Assembly (NCBI GenBank): GCA_964440345.1
Contig: CAYTSA010000079.1
Coordinates: forward strand, 1 to 18,082
Reading direction: 5' to 3'
Source: CAYTSA01 sp964440345
GTDB lineage: Bacteria > Desulfobacterota > Desulfovibrionia > Desulfovibrionales > Desulfovibrionaceae
Length of the DNA stretch: 18,082 nt
Part shown: in pieces, positions 6,482 through 13,392 of the stretch
Numbering within the stretch: the first letter of the stretch is position 1
How the letters are laid out: every line of letters begins with the position of its first letter
The notes under the pieces: generated by a model
The model's input: the letters and a program-made list of their open reading frames with translations, nothing else
What the model was told of the DNA's origin: nothing
Database searches by the model: none
Program-made: the position numbers and the translations under genes

Positions 6482-6955
6482 ATGAATAAAACCTTGCATT
6501 GTCTCTGGCTTGTCGCCGCCACTGTGTTTCTTGCATTATCGCCGGCCATGGCGGAGTCTTCTGTACAGCGTATCGAGTCTCGAGAACTCAACCGGCTTAT
6601 TTTGCGCGAAGCGCAGCAACGCACGGTTGTTGTCAATTTTTGGGCGACATGGTGCGCTCCGTGCCGTCAGGAGATTCCCCACCTGATCAAGGCGGACAAA
6701 GAATACAGCGACGACGAAGTGCTTATTCTGGGCGTCTCTATTGACTCCAGCTCCCAGCCGGTGAAATCTTTTGTGAAACGGATGGGAGTCACCTATCCTG
6801 TGTATATTGCTTCCAATGACGTTAGCCGGGTGTTTCGCGTCAGCGCTGTGCCGAGGACCATGGTGTTCACCAAGAATGGTCTGGTGATGGATTACCCTGG
6901 CTACATGAGCGCAGATATGCTGGACAGCGTTCTGCAGCGGGCGAAAACGCAATAG
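6482..6955 (+). CDS. TlpA/ResA-like thioredoxin-fold protein, exported
   Basis: This 157-residue protein has a cleavable signal peptide (about residues 1-24, ending SPAMA) and a thioredoxin domain with the WC58APC61 active site in NFWATWCAPCRQEIPHL. The cis-proline (P124 in SAVPRT) and the AlkC/TlpA-type insertion region (VSIDSSSQPVKSFVKRMG) are also present. Such proteins act in the periplasm as thiol-disulfide reductases, for example in cytochrome c maturation or repair of oxidised cysteines. All key residues are intact. The start at 6482 has AGGA seven bases upstream. It follows the 27-residue membrane protein gene and is probably served by the same promoter at 6270-6297. No specific partner can be read from the sequence. 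Confidence 0.88.
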   Translation: MNKTLHCLWLVAATVFLALSPAMAESSVQRIESRELNRLILREAQQRTVVVNFWATWCAPCRQEIPHLIKADKEYSDDEVLILGVSIDSSSQPVKSFVKRMGVTYPVYIASNDVSRVFRVSAVPRTMVFTKNGLVMDYPGYMSADMLDSVLQRAKTQ

Positions 6956-7065
6956 CCCCGGGGTTCTGGCCAGTAGCCGGGTCGCCTGGCCAGCGCTGCC
7001 AGGCGGTGGCTTCTGGGTATTCTCCTTTATAGCGGTTTTTTCTCTCTTCTGGTATAGCGCTTGTC

Positions 7066-8073
7066 ATGCGCGCTGTCTTTGTATCCCAAGGAAATGCCTC
7101 CTTACGCAGTGTTCCACTGCCAGGGCCGGGGGAGGCGCTGTTGCGCGTACGGCTTGTGGGACTGTGCGGCACGGACCTGGAGTTGCTGCGCGGGTATTAC
7201 CAATTTCAAGGCGTTCCCGGGCACGAGTTTGTGGCCCAGGTGGAAAGCGCTCCCGACCGCCCGGAATGGGAGGGCGCGCGCGTTACTGCGGATATTAACT
7301 GGGGCTGCGGGGCGTGTTCTGTGTGCGCTACAGGCGACCCGCGGCACTGCCTGGACCGAAACGTCATTGGCGTTCGCGGCGCTGCTGGAGCCCTTGCGGA
7401 TTATGTACTGGCGCCGCTGGCAAATATTCGGCCAGTCCCGGCTTCTTTGACTGATGAGGAAGCAGTGTTCACTGAACCTCTGGCTGCTGCATTGGAGCCA
7501 GCGTCTCAAATATCTTTGTCTAAAGAAACCAATTTGTTGGTGCTAGGTGACGGCAAACTTGGATTGCTATGCGCTCTAGGGCTGCGCAAATTTGTCCCAG
7601 GGCTTGTGCTTGCCGGCCGGCGGCGGCGCAACCTGGATATTGCCGCTTCCCAAGGCGTGGAAACCCTGTTGGTTGGGGACAGACCCCCGCACGTAAATGA
7701 TCTGCCCGGGGGCGTCCTTGTAGACGTGGTGATAGATGCCACGGGCAGGCCGCATGGTTTGGACTGGGCCATGGATGTGGTCCGGCCCGAAGGGACGGTG
7801 GTGATGAAGACGACAATCGCCGCGCCCGCCACTGTGAACATGGCAAAAGCTGTGGTTAAAGAGATTACGCTTGTGGGCTCCCGGTGCGGCAGCTTGCAGC
7901 AAGCGCTTGCAAGACTGCAGGACGACGATATGGACCCGTTGCTGCTCATAGACGCCGTATATCCTTTGGCGGATTTTTCCAAGGCGTTGGCGCACGCGGG
8001 CCGTCCGGGCGCTTTAAAGGTGCTCGTCGATTGTCTTGATCATCATAAAGACGCGGACCAGGAGATTGCATGA
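7066..8073 (+). CDS. Zinc-dependent medium-chain dehydrogenase (MDR superfamily)
   Basis: The 335-residue protein is a cytosolic zinc-type MDR oxidoreductase of the alcohol, sorbitol or threonine dehydrogenase class. Catalytic zinc ligands are visible: C34 in GLCGTD, H53-E54 in PGHEF, and E137. The structural-zinc loop is complete (C81, C84, C87, C95). The nucleotide-binding GxGxxG is GDGKLG (161-166), followed by a basic stretch (GRRRR, 184-188). The protein is slightly shorter than the usual 340-360 residues. No ribosome site precedes ATG 7066, while TATAGC lies at 7053-7058. Its stop codon overlaps the start of the kinase-like gene (ATGA), implying translational coupling. The substrate is not identifiable. 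Confidence 0.85.
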   Translation: MRAVFVSQGNASLRSVPLPGPGEALLRVRLVGLCGTDLELLRGYYQFQGVPGHEFVAQVESAPDRPEWEGARVTADINWGCGACSVCATGDPRHCLDRNVIGVRGAAGALADYVLAPLANIRPVPASLTDEEAVFTEPLAAALEPASQISLSKETNLLVLGDGKLGLLCALGLRKFVPGLVLAGRRRRNLDIAASQGVETLLVGDRPPHVNDLPGGVLVDVVIDATGRPHGLDWAMDVVRPEGTVVMKTTIAAPATVNMAKAVVKEITLVGSRCGSLQQALARLQDDDMDPLLLIDAVYPLADFSKALAHAGRPGALKVLVDCLDHHKDADQEIA

Positions 8074-9671
8074 GCCCTGACAGATCAAGTTCGCCTAGGT
8101 GTTACAATGCATCTTCCGCGCCGTTGCGCGTGTTGGTTCTGGACGCCAAAGACATCTCCCCGGCAACGGTGCAGCGCGTGTTGGAAAAACAGGGCCGCAG
8201 CGTTGAGTTGTTGCGGCCGGCGCCATTGCTAGAGCGGGCTTCCGATGGCTTGGAAACATGGCCAGGGGTCGTGCTGGTTCCGTTGGACATGGAAAGCGAC
8301 GGCGCCGAAATCGGGAGAATGGAAATGGCCTTGGCGCACAGCAGCGTGCATGTGCTGTATCTTGGCTTTAGAACCGCCCTGGATGGCAACAGAGCAGAGT
8401 TTGAAGACATACCTGGACTGCTGGTGTTGCAGCGGCTGGATGAAAGCGAGCTGGCTGATGTGGCGTTAATGTGGCCTGCAGCGCCGTTGCGGGAAAGGGG
8501 CGGGGAGCAGAGCGACAGTTGGAAAATGCTTCTGGAAGCCTGGGGCGGGCCGGCGCTGGCCTGCGGTCCCGGAGGGTTTATAATAGCAGCGAACTCGGCC
8601 ATGGTGCAGCTCGCAGGGGTTGAGATTGTGGGCCGGACGTGCAGCGAGGCTGATTTGTCTTATTGGGACGTCAACCATCCGGACATGGCGGCGTCGCCTT
8701 TGGAGTGGCAGATGCACTGCCAACATGACGATGAGTGGTATCACGTGCATTCCATTCCTCTGCCTCGCGAAGCTGGAGGCGCAGTGAGACTTTCTCTGGG
8801 CCGCAAGTCGACTCGAGAGCGGGATTTGCAATTGCGGGCTGCAGAATTGGAAGAAGAATTTGCTCAGCGTCTGGCGGAGGAGACGCAACAGGAAAAAGAG
8901 CGGCTTAAAAAAGAGGCCGCGGCCTTTCGCAAAGGCCGTGAGGAAGAGAGGGATAAATCAGGCTTCATGTACGCCGCCTTGCAAGCCTTGACCAGTCCAA
9001 TTACTGGAGTTCTTGGCTTTACCAAGTTGATGCAGCGCGACATGGGGCGGCTGCAAGAGCATTGCGGCAGCGGCGTGACACAAGACTTGGCAAACAAGGC
9101 CGCGCGGTCTGTGAAGATAGTGCTGCACGAGGGCTTGAATTTGAGCAGGCTGGCGGGAAATGCTGTAGAGCTAGTGAGGCTGGGCGAGCAGCAAGCTATA
9201 CAAGAATCTGGATCGACAGAAATTTCAGGCGCCGTTTATGATGCAGTGCAAGATACTGACATGGCGGTTATTCTAGGCAGAAAGCCGGAAGTGCAGGTGC
9301 AGTTGGATGCGGACATTCCCCGTGTTGCCGTAGGTTGTGACGATTGTCGGACGATTTTGTTCAACGTGCTGCTGGACGCTTTGGCCCACGCCAAAGGTTT
9401 AGTAAGCGTTCAGGGCGGCAAGGAGGGAGATGCATTTATCCGGTTAAAAATTCAGGACCAAGGGCCGCCCCTTTCAGAGCGCGAGTGGCGGCTTGCATTT
9501 GATAGAATGTATCATGTCGCCCGGCCAGACACACGCACAGGACAAATACGCGGCGCGGATTTAGGGCTTGCTTTGGCCGCGGCCTTGGCCCGTCTCTATG
9601 GGGGCGCATTGTCTGGGGCCAGCGATGCAAAAACTGGCAATGTGCTGCAGTTGCTTTTGCCGGTTGTCTAG
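8070..9671 (+). CDS. Histidine-kinase-like signalling protein with degenerate catalytic motifs (probable pseudokinase)
   Basis: The 533-residue, soluble protein has four parts. Residues about 19-135 resemble a receiver-like fold. About 150-245 is a PAS-like sensor (LLEAWGGPALACGPGGFIIAANSA...). Residues 250-297 form a charged coiled coil. About 298-533 correspond to HisKA plus HATPase_c. In the dimerisation helix, QALTSPITGVLGF aligns with the usual HELRTPLxxILGF, so the phospho-acceptor histidine is replaced by Q305. The N-box reads FNVLLDA, with D436 in place of the Mg-binding Asn, and the G1 box is DQGPP (463-467) instead of DxGxG. The G2 box (GADLG, 495-499) is kept. It therefore probably lacks autokinase activity. 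It is translationally coupled to the dehydrogenase gene; no response regulator is adjacent. Confidence 0.75.
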   Translation: MSPDRSSSPRCYNASSAPLRVLVLDAKDISPATVQRVLEKQGRSVELLRPAPLLERASDGLETWPGVVLVPLDMESDGAEIGRMEMALAHSSVHVLYLGFRTALDGNRAEFEDIPGLLVLQRLDESELADVALMWPAAPLRERGGEQSDSWKMLLEAWGGPALACGPGGFIIAANSAMVQLAGVEIVGRTCSEADLSYWDVNHPDMAASPLEWQMHCQHDDEWYHVHSIPLPREAGGAVRLSLGRKSTRERDLQLRAAELEEEFAQRLAEETQQEKERLKKEAAAFRKGREEERDKSGFMYAALQALTSPITGVLGFTKLMQRDMGRLQEHCGSGVTQDLANKAARSVKIVLHEGLNLSRLAGNAVELVRLGEQQAIQESGSTEISGAVYDAVQDTDMAVILGRKPEVQVQLDADIPRVAVGCDDCRTILFNVLLDALAHAKGLVSVQGGKEGDAFIRLKIQDQGPPLSEREWRLAFDRMYHVARPDTRTGQIRGADLGLALAAALARLYGGALSGASDAKTGNVLQLLLPVV

Positions 9672-9718
9672 GGTTGTTTAGGGTCTTCTCTAAATAATTT
9701 TTATTGCGAGTTTGAAGA

Positions 9719-9742
9719 ATAATTGCAGCATGATGCAATTAT
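9719..9742. repeat. AT-rich inverted repeat between convergent genes
   Basis: ATAATTGCA (9719-9727) and TGCAATTAT (9734-9742) form a perfect 9-bp stem with a 6-base loop. It lies about 50 bases after the kinase-like gene. No T-run follows on either strand and the stem is weak, so it is only a candidate bidirectional terminator. Confidence 0.3.
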
Positions 9743-9772
9743 AACCAAACGCAGCAGCCAGTTATGTAGAGA

Positions 9773-9789
9773 CAGGCTTTAACAGCCTG
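9773..9789 (-). terminator. Short hairpin after the lipoprotein gene
   Basis: CAGGCT and AGCCTG form a 6-bp stem with a 5-base loop, directly abutting the TAG stop of the minus-strand lipoprotein gene (9790-9792). On the minus strand TCTCT follows, which is only partly T-rich, so termination here would be weak. Confidence 0.3.
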
Positions 9790-11142
9790 CTACGGCTCCC
9801 AGCGCATAACGTATTTTCCGTTGACAGCCTGATACACCGCCAACGACCTGTCGAGTCCGTTATTGTCAGCATCAAAAGCGACTGTTCCGGAAATGCCTTG
9901 AAAATGCACGCCGCCCATTGTTTCAGCCATGGCTGTGGCGTTGTGTCCGCCTGTTGCGCGTGCGGCCAGCAGAACGGCGTAGCCCGCGTCAAACGCTCTG
10001 GCGGCGTAAAGTCCTGGATTGGCGAATCCCAGCTGGGTAAACGATTGGGTGAGCATTTGCCGCGCAGGCGCAAGGGGGTAGCCATGCTCTGCCGTAAAAT
10101 AACATTTCTGAGAGCTTGTGCCTGCAAGCTCAAGAAATGAGGGTTGCATGAGCGTTTCCGGGCCCAGAGTTGCCGCGTCCACGCCAGCGGCTTGCGCAGC
10201 CAAAAGATATCCGGCTGCTGCTTCCGGCTCTTGAAGAGCCAGGTAGACAACGTCTGCTTGAGATTCTTTGGCGGCAAGCAAACTTGTTTCGTACTTTCTG
10301 GCTTCCACGTCCACTGACGCCCTGCCAGCCGTAGGCAACGCCACGGAAGCGCAATAAGCGGCCACCGTATCTGCGAGTTCTTTGGAACTGTCCCGGCCGT
10401 CGTCAATAATGAACACAGAAGTAGCGTTCAGTTCCATTCTGGCAAAGCGTATTGCCAGAGCCGCTTGCTGGTTGTCGTCTGCGCTTAGCCTAAAAATATG
10501 ACTCAGGTTGCGCTTGGTAATTCGTAATCCTGAGGCGGCCGGGGAAATCATCAGTGTGTTGTTCTGCGCCAAAATCTCAGACGCAGCAAGCGTCGCCGGC
10601 GTGCACACGCCGCCTACAACTGCAGCCACAGGTTGCTGGGCGGCCAACAAGCCGTTAGCGCCAGAGACTGCCTGGTAGGGTTGGCAGGCGGTGTCTTCCA
10701 GCACGAGCCTGACCCCGTCGTACTCGGTAAGCAGCTCATTATCAGTAGCCAAGAGGGCGGCTGCGCGTACTCCCCTGGCGATGTCCAGACCCGCAGCGCC
10801 ATGTTGGCCGGTAAACGGCGCTAACACGCCAATATACAATAAGTTTCCAGGCTGAGGAGCAGGAGGTTGGCCCACAGACCGGTGCAGAGCCGCCATTTCC
10901 TTTTTCCAATGGTCTGGATTCAGTGGAGCGTCTGCTGACGCAGCAGGGAAGACTGCCCCAGATTCCGCTATCGCAGCGTCTGGAAGGACAGGGCCGGTCT
11001 CCTCGGCGGCTGGCAGCTGCACCACGGAATCCGGCGGGCTGACTTCCGGCTGGGGGTCTGCGTCTTCGCCGCAAGCGGTCAGAAGGAGCATGCAGCAAAA
11101 AACAGCAATGACGTCGAGGAGGACGGATGAAGTACGAAACAT
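9790..11142 (-). CDS. Lipoprotein with branched-chain amino-acid-binding (Peripla_BP_6) fold
   Basis: The mature protein is a periplasmic lipoprotein. I start it at ATG 11142 (450 residues) because this gives a clean lipoprotein signal ending in the lipobox LTAC24. The longer frame to 11235 would place the signal internally and would start inside the promoter at 11214-11242. A Pro/Ala/Glu-rich linker (about 25-95) follows. From about 101 (LLYIGVLAPFTGQHGAAG) to the end it has the type I periplasmic binding fold of Leu/Ile/Val-binding proteins. No permease or ATPase gene lies nearby, so it is an orphan. It may serve a distant ABC transporter or act as a sensor. Outer-membrane PBP activators of the LpoA type also use this fold. 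Confidence 0.8.
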   Translation of the reverse strand: MFRTSSVLLDVIAVFCCMLLLTACGEDADPQPEVSPPDSVVQLPAAEETGPVLPDAAIAESGAVFPAASADAPLNPDHWKKEMAALHRSVGQPPAPQPGNLLYIGVLAPFTGQHGAAGLDIARGVRAAALLATDNELLTEYDGVRLVLEDTACQPYQAVSGANGLLAAQQPVAAVVGGVCTPATLAASEILAQNNTLMISPAASGLRITKRNLSHIFRLSADDNQQAALAIRFARMELNATSVFIIDDGRDSSKELADTVAAYCASVALPTAGRASVDVEARKYETSLLAAKESQADVVYLALQEPEAAAGYLLAAQAAGVDAATLGPETLMQPSFLELAGTSSQKCYFTAEHGYPLAPARQMLTQSFTQLGFANPGLYAARAFDAGYAVLLAARATGGHNATAMAETMGGVHFQGISGTVAFDADNNGLDRSLAVYQAVNGKYVMRWEP

Positions 11143-11213
11143 GGGATTTGCGCTGGTTAAGGGTCTATGAAAAAGGAAAGGTAAAGCTGAAGAGGAATCC
11201 AGTTTCTCCAAAG

Positions 11214-11242
11214 ACAATATGAGTTGGTCCGTCATATATCAA
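11214..11242 (-). promoter_or_regulatory. Sigma70-type promoter for the lipoprotein gene
   Basis: On the minus strand TTGATA (11237-11242) and TATTGT (11214-11219) are 17 bases apart; they match consensus at five and four of six positions. The -35 starts four bases after the T-run of the qmo operon terminator, so one operon ends where the next begins. The expected leader is about 65 bases to ATG 11142. Confidence 0.6.
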
Positions 11243-11245
11243 TGG

Positions 11246-11276
11246 AAAAAAACCCGGCCCGAAAAACCGGGCCGGG
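11246..11276 (-). terminator. Rho-independent terminator of the qmo operon
   Basis: CCCGGCCCG (11253-11261) and CGGGCCGGG (11268-11276) form a perfect 9-bp GC-only stem with a 6-base loop. On the minus strand seven T follow (11246-11252). It lies about 138 bases after the qmoD stop codon; copy 2 of the repeat element fills most of that distance. Confidence 0.9.
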
Positions 11277-11314
11277 AGATAGCACGAATACGAATTTTTG
11301 TTGATTAATTTAGC

Positions 11315-11416
11315 GCATTTTTTACGTTGAGACAAGGCTCGTTCCTGAAACAATGTGCAATTGTTTCATAACAATGCGTAAGAGCAGCAAAACATTTTCA
11401 ATGGCAATATGCTCTA
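11315..11416. repeat. Intergenic repeat element, copy 2
   Basis: This 102-base stretch matches 2323-2424 over its whole length. Shared blocks include GAGACAA, GTTCCTGAA, ATTGTTTCA, AAACATTTTCA and ATGCTCTA. TGAAACAAT and ATTGTTTCA (11346-11354 and 11360-11368) form a perfect 9-bp dyad at the place where copy 1 has an imperfect one. As in copy 1, the last bases contain the stop codon of the upstream minus-strand gene (TAG, 11414-11416). The left hairpin of copy 1 is missing here. No coding capacity is visible. Confidence 0.75.
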
Positions 11417-12154
11417 GAAACCGAAGCCGTCGCCGCCGCCAGGACCGCCGCCGAAACCGAAGTCGTCGGCTGGCGGGGCAGTGGAGCCGTCGTCAGCGCC
11501 GGCGTCGTCAACCGGAGCAGCAGCGCCCTCGTCGCCAGCCGCAGCAGCGCCAGCGGGCACAGCTGCCACAGCGTTTTTCAACGCATTTTTCACGATGTCG
11601 GCGATGGTGGAGTTCAGTTCAGCTTCAGCCACAGGCAGCTTGCCTTCAAACTCGGCAGTCTGGGCTTTGAGTTCGCTGTTCTGCTCTTCCAGAGAGGCAA
11701 CCTTTTCCTTGAGGGATTCGATTTCCTTCTCCTGTTTTTCAGCCTGTGCTTTGAAGGGTTCCAGTTCGGCGGCAGTACCTTCGAGTTCTTCAATTTTGGC
11801 GGACTGGTCAGCAATGGTCTGCCGGTTCTTTTCCAGCGTGTCCAGTATAGCTGCGATGGGAGCCATCTCGTCTGCCGGGATGGGCGGAATGGAGATGTTG
11901 TCGCCGTGTTTCTTTTTCTGAGCCTGGACCCATTCGTCATAGACGGTGGTTTCTTCGTACTGAGAGTCCATGAAAGCGGGGTGGCTTTTGTACAGCCAGG
12001 CGATGACCAGCGCTTGCACGGCGCCCTCGTCCTGGGCGTTGAGCTCGCGGCCGGTAAGATAGCCCATGAAATCCGTGACGTCCCCGCCGCCTTTGCCGGC
12101 GAGCAGTCCCAGGACTGTGTCCATTTTAAATACTCTGCGACCTTCTTCAGACAT
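11414..12154 (-). CDS. qmoD: Conserved qmo-operon distal protein (QmoD-like)
   Basis: The 246-residue, soluble protein occupies the position after qmoC that Desulfovibrio genomes reserve for a conserved hypothetical gene required for normal sulfate reduction; the name is assigned mainly by position. Residues 1-95 form a compact N-terminal part (DTVLGLLAGKGGGDVTDFMGYLTG..., with W53 and W75). About 100-172 is a Glu/Lys/Gln-rich coiled coil. Residues 195-230 are Ala- and Asp-rich, and the end is a low-complexity Gly/Phe tail (DFGFGGGPGGGDGFGF). No cofactor motif or signal peptide is visible, so a structural or tethering role between Qmo and APS reductase is a reasonable inference. The start at 12154 has AAGGAGG five bases upstream. 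Its stop codon lies in repeat copy 2. Confidence 0.75.
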   Translation of the reverse strand: MSEEGRRVFKMDTVLGLLAGKGGGDVTDFMGYLTGRELNAQDEGAVQALVIAWLYKSHPAFMDSQYEETTVYDEWVQAQKKKHGDNISIPPIPADEMAPIAAILDTLEKNRQTIADQSAKIEELEGTAAELEPFKAQAEKQEKEIESLKEKVASLEEQNSELKAQTAEFEGKLPVAEAELNSTIADIVKNALKNAVAAVPAGAAAAGDEGAAAPVDDAGADDGSTAPPADDFGFGGGPGGGDGFGF

Positions 12155-12204
12155 AGCGGCCTCCTTTATTGAAATATGCGGTTATCGTCCGTGTTGTCGT
12201 CAGG

Positions 12205-13380
12205 TTAGAACGACTTTCTTCCCATATACCGAGCATAGGTCAGCGCCGCAGTCCGGTACACCAGGTGCCCCAGCTTGGTCCAGGGCAAGTAGGCAATGAG
12301 CATGAACACCGAAATGAGGTGCAGATAATACACAGGATACGCCAGGTACTGGGCTCCGGCCAGGCGGAACAGCTCGCTGAAGACGCCGGTCAGGGCAATA
12401 GCCCAGATAACGCCGAGCAGGTACCAGTCGTAGAACGAGGACGTGAATTTGTCCTGGTCCAGGTTCAGCCGGCGCAAGGTGAGCAGCGACAGGCCGACGA
12501 TGAGCAGAATGGCGCCGATGTTGGCCAATATCTTGACCGGGTGCAGCAGGTGCATGGGTGTGTGCCCCATGATTTCAAGAAAGTGGAAAACCTTGCCGCC
12601 CCAGTGGCCAACGGCAACGGCGCTGGTGACGATGAAGAGGGCAATAAAGCCGAAAAGCAAAGCCATGTGGCCGAACTTGCGGTCGCTTTTGTCTGCGCCG
12701 CACTGCTCCCACTTGGTGTGGGGCAGAATTTCGTTGCCAATGACGTCTATGAGCGTGCGAATGATGTTGGGTTTTTTCCCAATGTAGAGCACGCTGCCTT
12801 CTGGTTTGTAGGCGTCTATTAGTTTTTTCACGCCTTGGTAGAAAGTATAGGCGACAAACAGGGCGGCCAAACCGAAGATCGGGTCAATGGTGAAGTCGCC
12901 GGGAAAGAGCAGCCCGTAGACAATCTTGCCGTCGTCAGTAAGCGGGAAAGCCGATCCCAGCTGGCCAGCCCGAATGAACCAGATGATCAGGTAGATCAGG
13001 GCCGGGATGCCGGCGAGGATGGGCAGGTACTTGGCTGAGCTGAGCCAGTCGCCTATGATGGACGGCTGTACGAGCTTGCGGTAAGTCATGTTGCGCATGG
13101 CGGCAAGCAGATCGCCCGGCTTGGCGCCGCGGGGGCACAGGTCTGAGCAGGCGCCGCAGTTGTGGCACAGCCATACGTCGATGTCGTTGAGCAGCCTGTC
13201 CTTGAGACCCCACTGGGCCCAGATCATTTCCTTGCGCGGGTAAGGGGTGGAGTCTGGCGAAATGGGACAGACCACGCTGCAAGTCGCGCACTGATAGCAT
13301 TTCTTCAGCGACTCCCCGCCGACTGATTGCAACTCCTGCACAAACTGCAGGTCCGGCTGTATTCTCGTGGGTTGGGTCAT
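12205..13380 (-). CDS. qmoC: Quinone-interacting membrane-bound oxidoreductase subunit C
   Basis: QmoC is the membrane anchor of the Qmo complex and is expected to take electrons from menaquinol. The 391-residue protein joins an HdrC-like N-terminus to a cytochrome-b-like membrane domain. Two [4Fe-4S] sites are clear: C28, C31, C34, C38 (CYQCATCSVVCP) and C72, C75, C78, C82 (CHNCGACSDLCP). About six hydrophobic segments follow from residue 118 on, with histidines suited to haem binding (e.g. FGHMALLFGF, MHLLHPVKI). I start it at ATG 13380, eight bases after AGGAGG (13389-13394). A GTG at 13386 would be only two bases from that site. The ribosome site overlaps the qmoB stop codon. Confidence 0.95.
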   Translation of the reverse strand: MTQPTRIQPDLQFVQELQSVGGESLKKCYQCATCSVVCPISPDSTPYPRKEMIWAQWGLKDRLLNDIDVWLCHNCGACSDLCPRGAKPGDLLAAMRNMTYRKLVQPSIIGDWLSSAKYLPILAGIPALIYLIIWFIRAGQLGSAFPLTDDGKIVYGLLFPGDFTIDPIFGLAALFVAYTFYQGVKKLIDAYKPEGSVLYIGKKPNIIRTLIDVIGNEILPHTKWEQCGADKSDRKFGHMALLFGFIALFIVTSAVAVGHWGGKVFHFLEIMGHTPMHLLHPVKILANIGAILLIVGLSLLTLRRLNLDQDKFTSSFYDWYLLGVIWAIALTGVFSELFRLAGAQYLAYPVYYLHLISVFMLIAYLPWTKLGHLVYRTAALTYARYMGRKSF

Positions 13381-13392
13381 ATCCACTTCCTC

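Noticed and set aside
6983..7005. GC-rich inverted repeat (CGCCTGGC / GCCAGGCG) after the thioredoxin-like gene.
   Set aside because: No T-run follows on the plus strand, so I cannot call it an intrinsic terminator; transcription may continue into the dehydrogenase gene.
11143..11235. Longer N-terminus for the Peripla_BP_6 lipoprotein (ATG 11235).
   Set aside because: It would bury the lipoprotein signal peptide 31 residues inside the protein, and that ATG lies within the -35/-10 promoter elements.
11353..11921. Plus-strand frames opposite qmoD, including an Arg-rich one at 11353-11670 and a Ser/Ala-rich one at 11481-11921.
   Set aside because: They are mirror frames of the low-complexity tail and coiled coil of the real minus-strand gene; their composition is what antisense of Gly/Ala/Glu codons gives.
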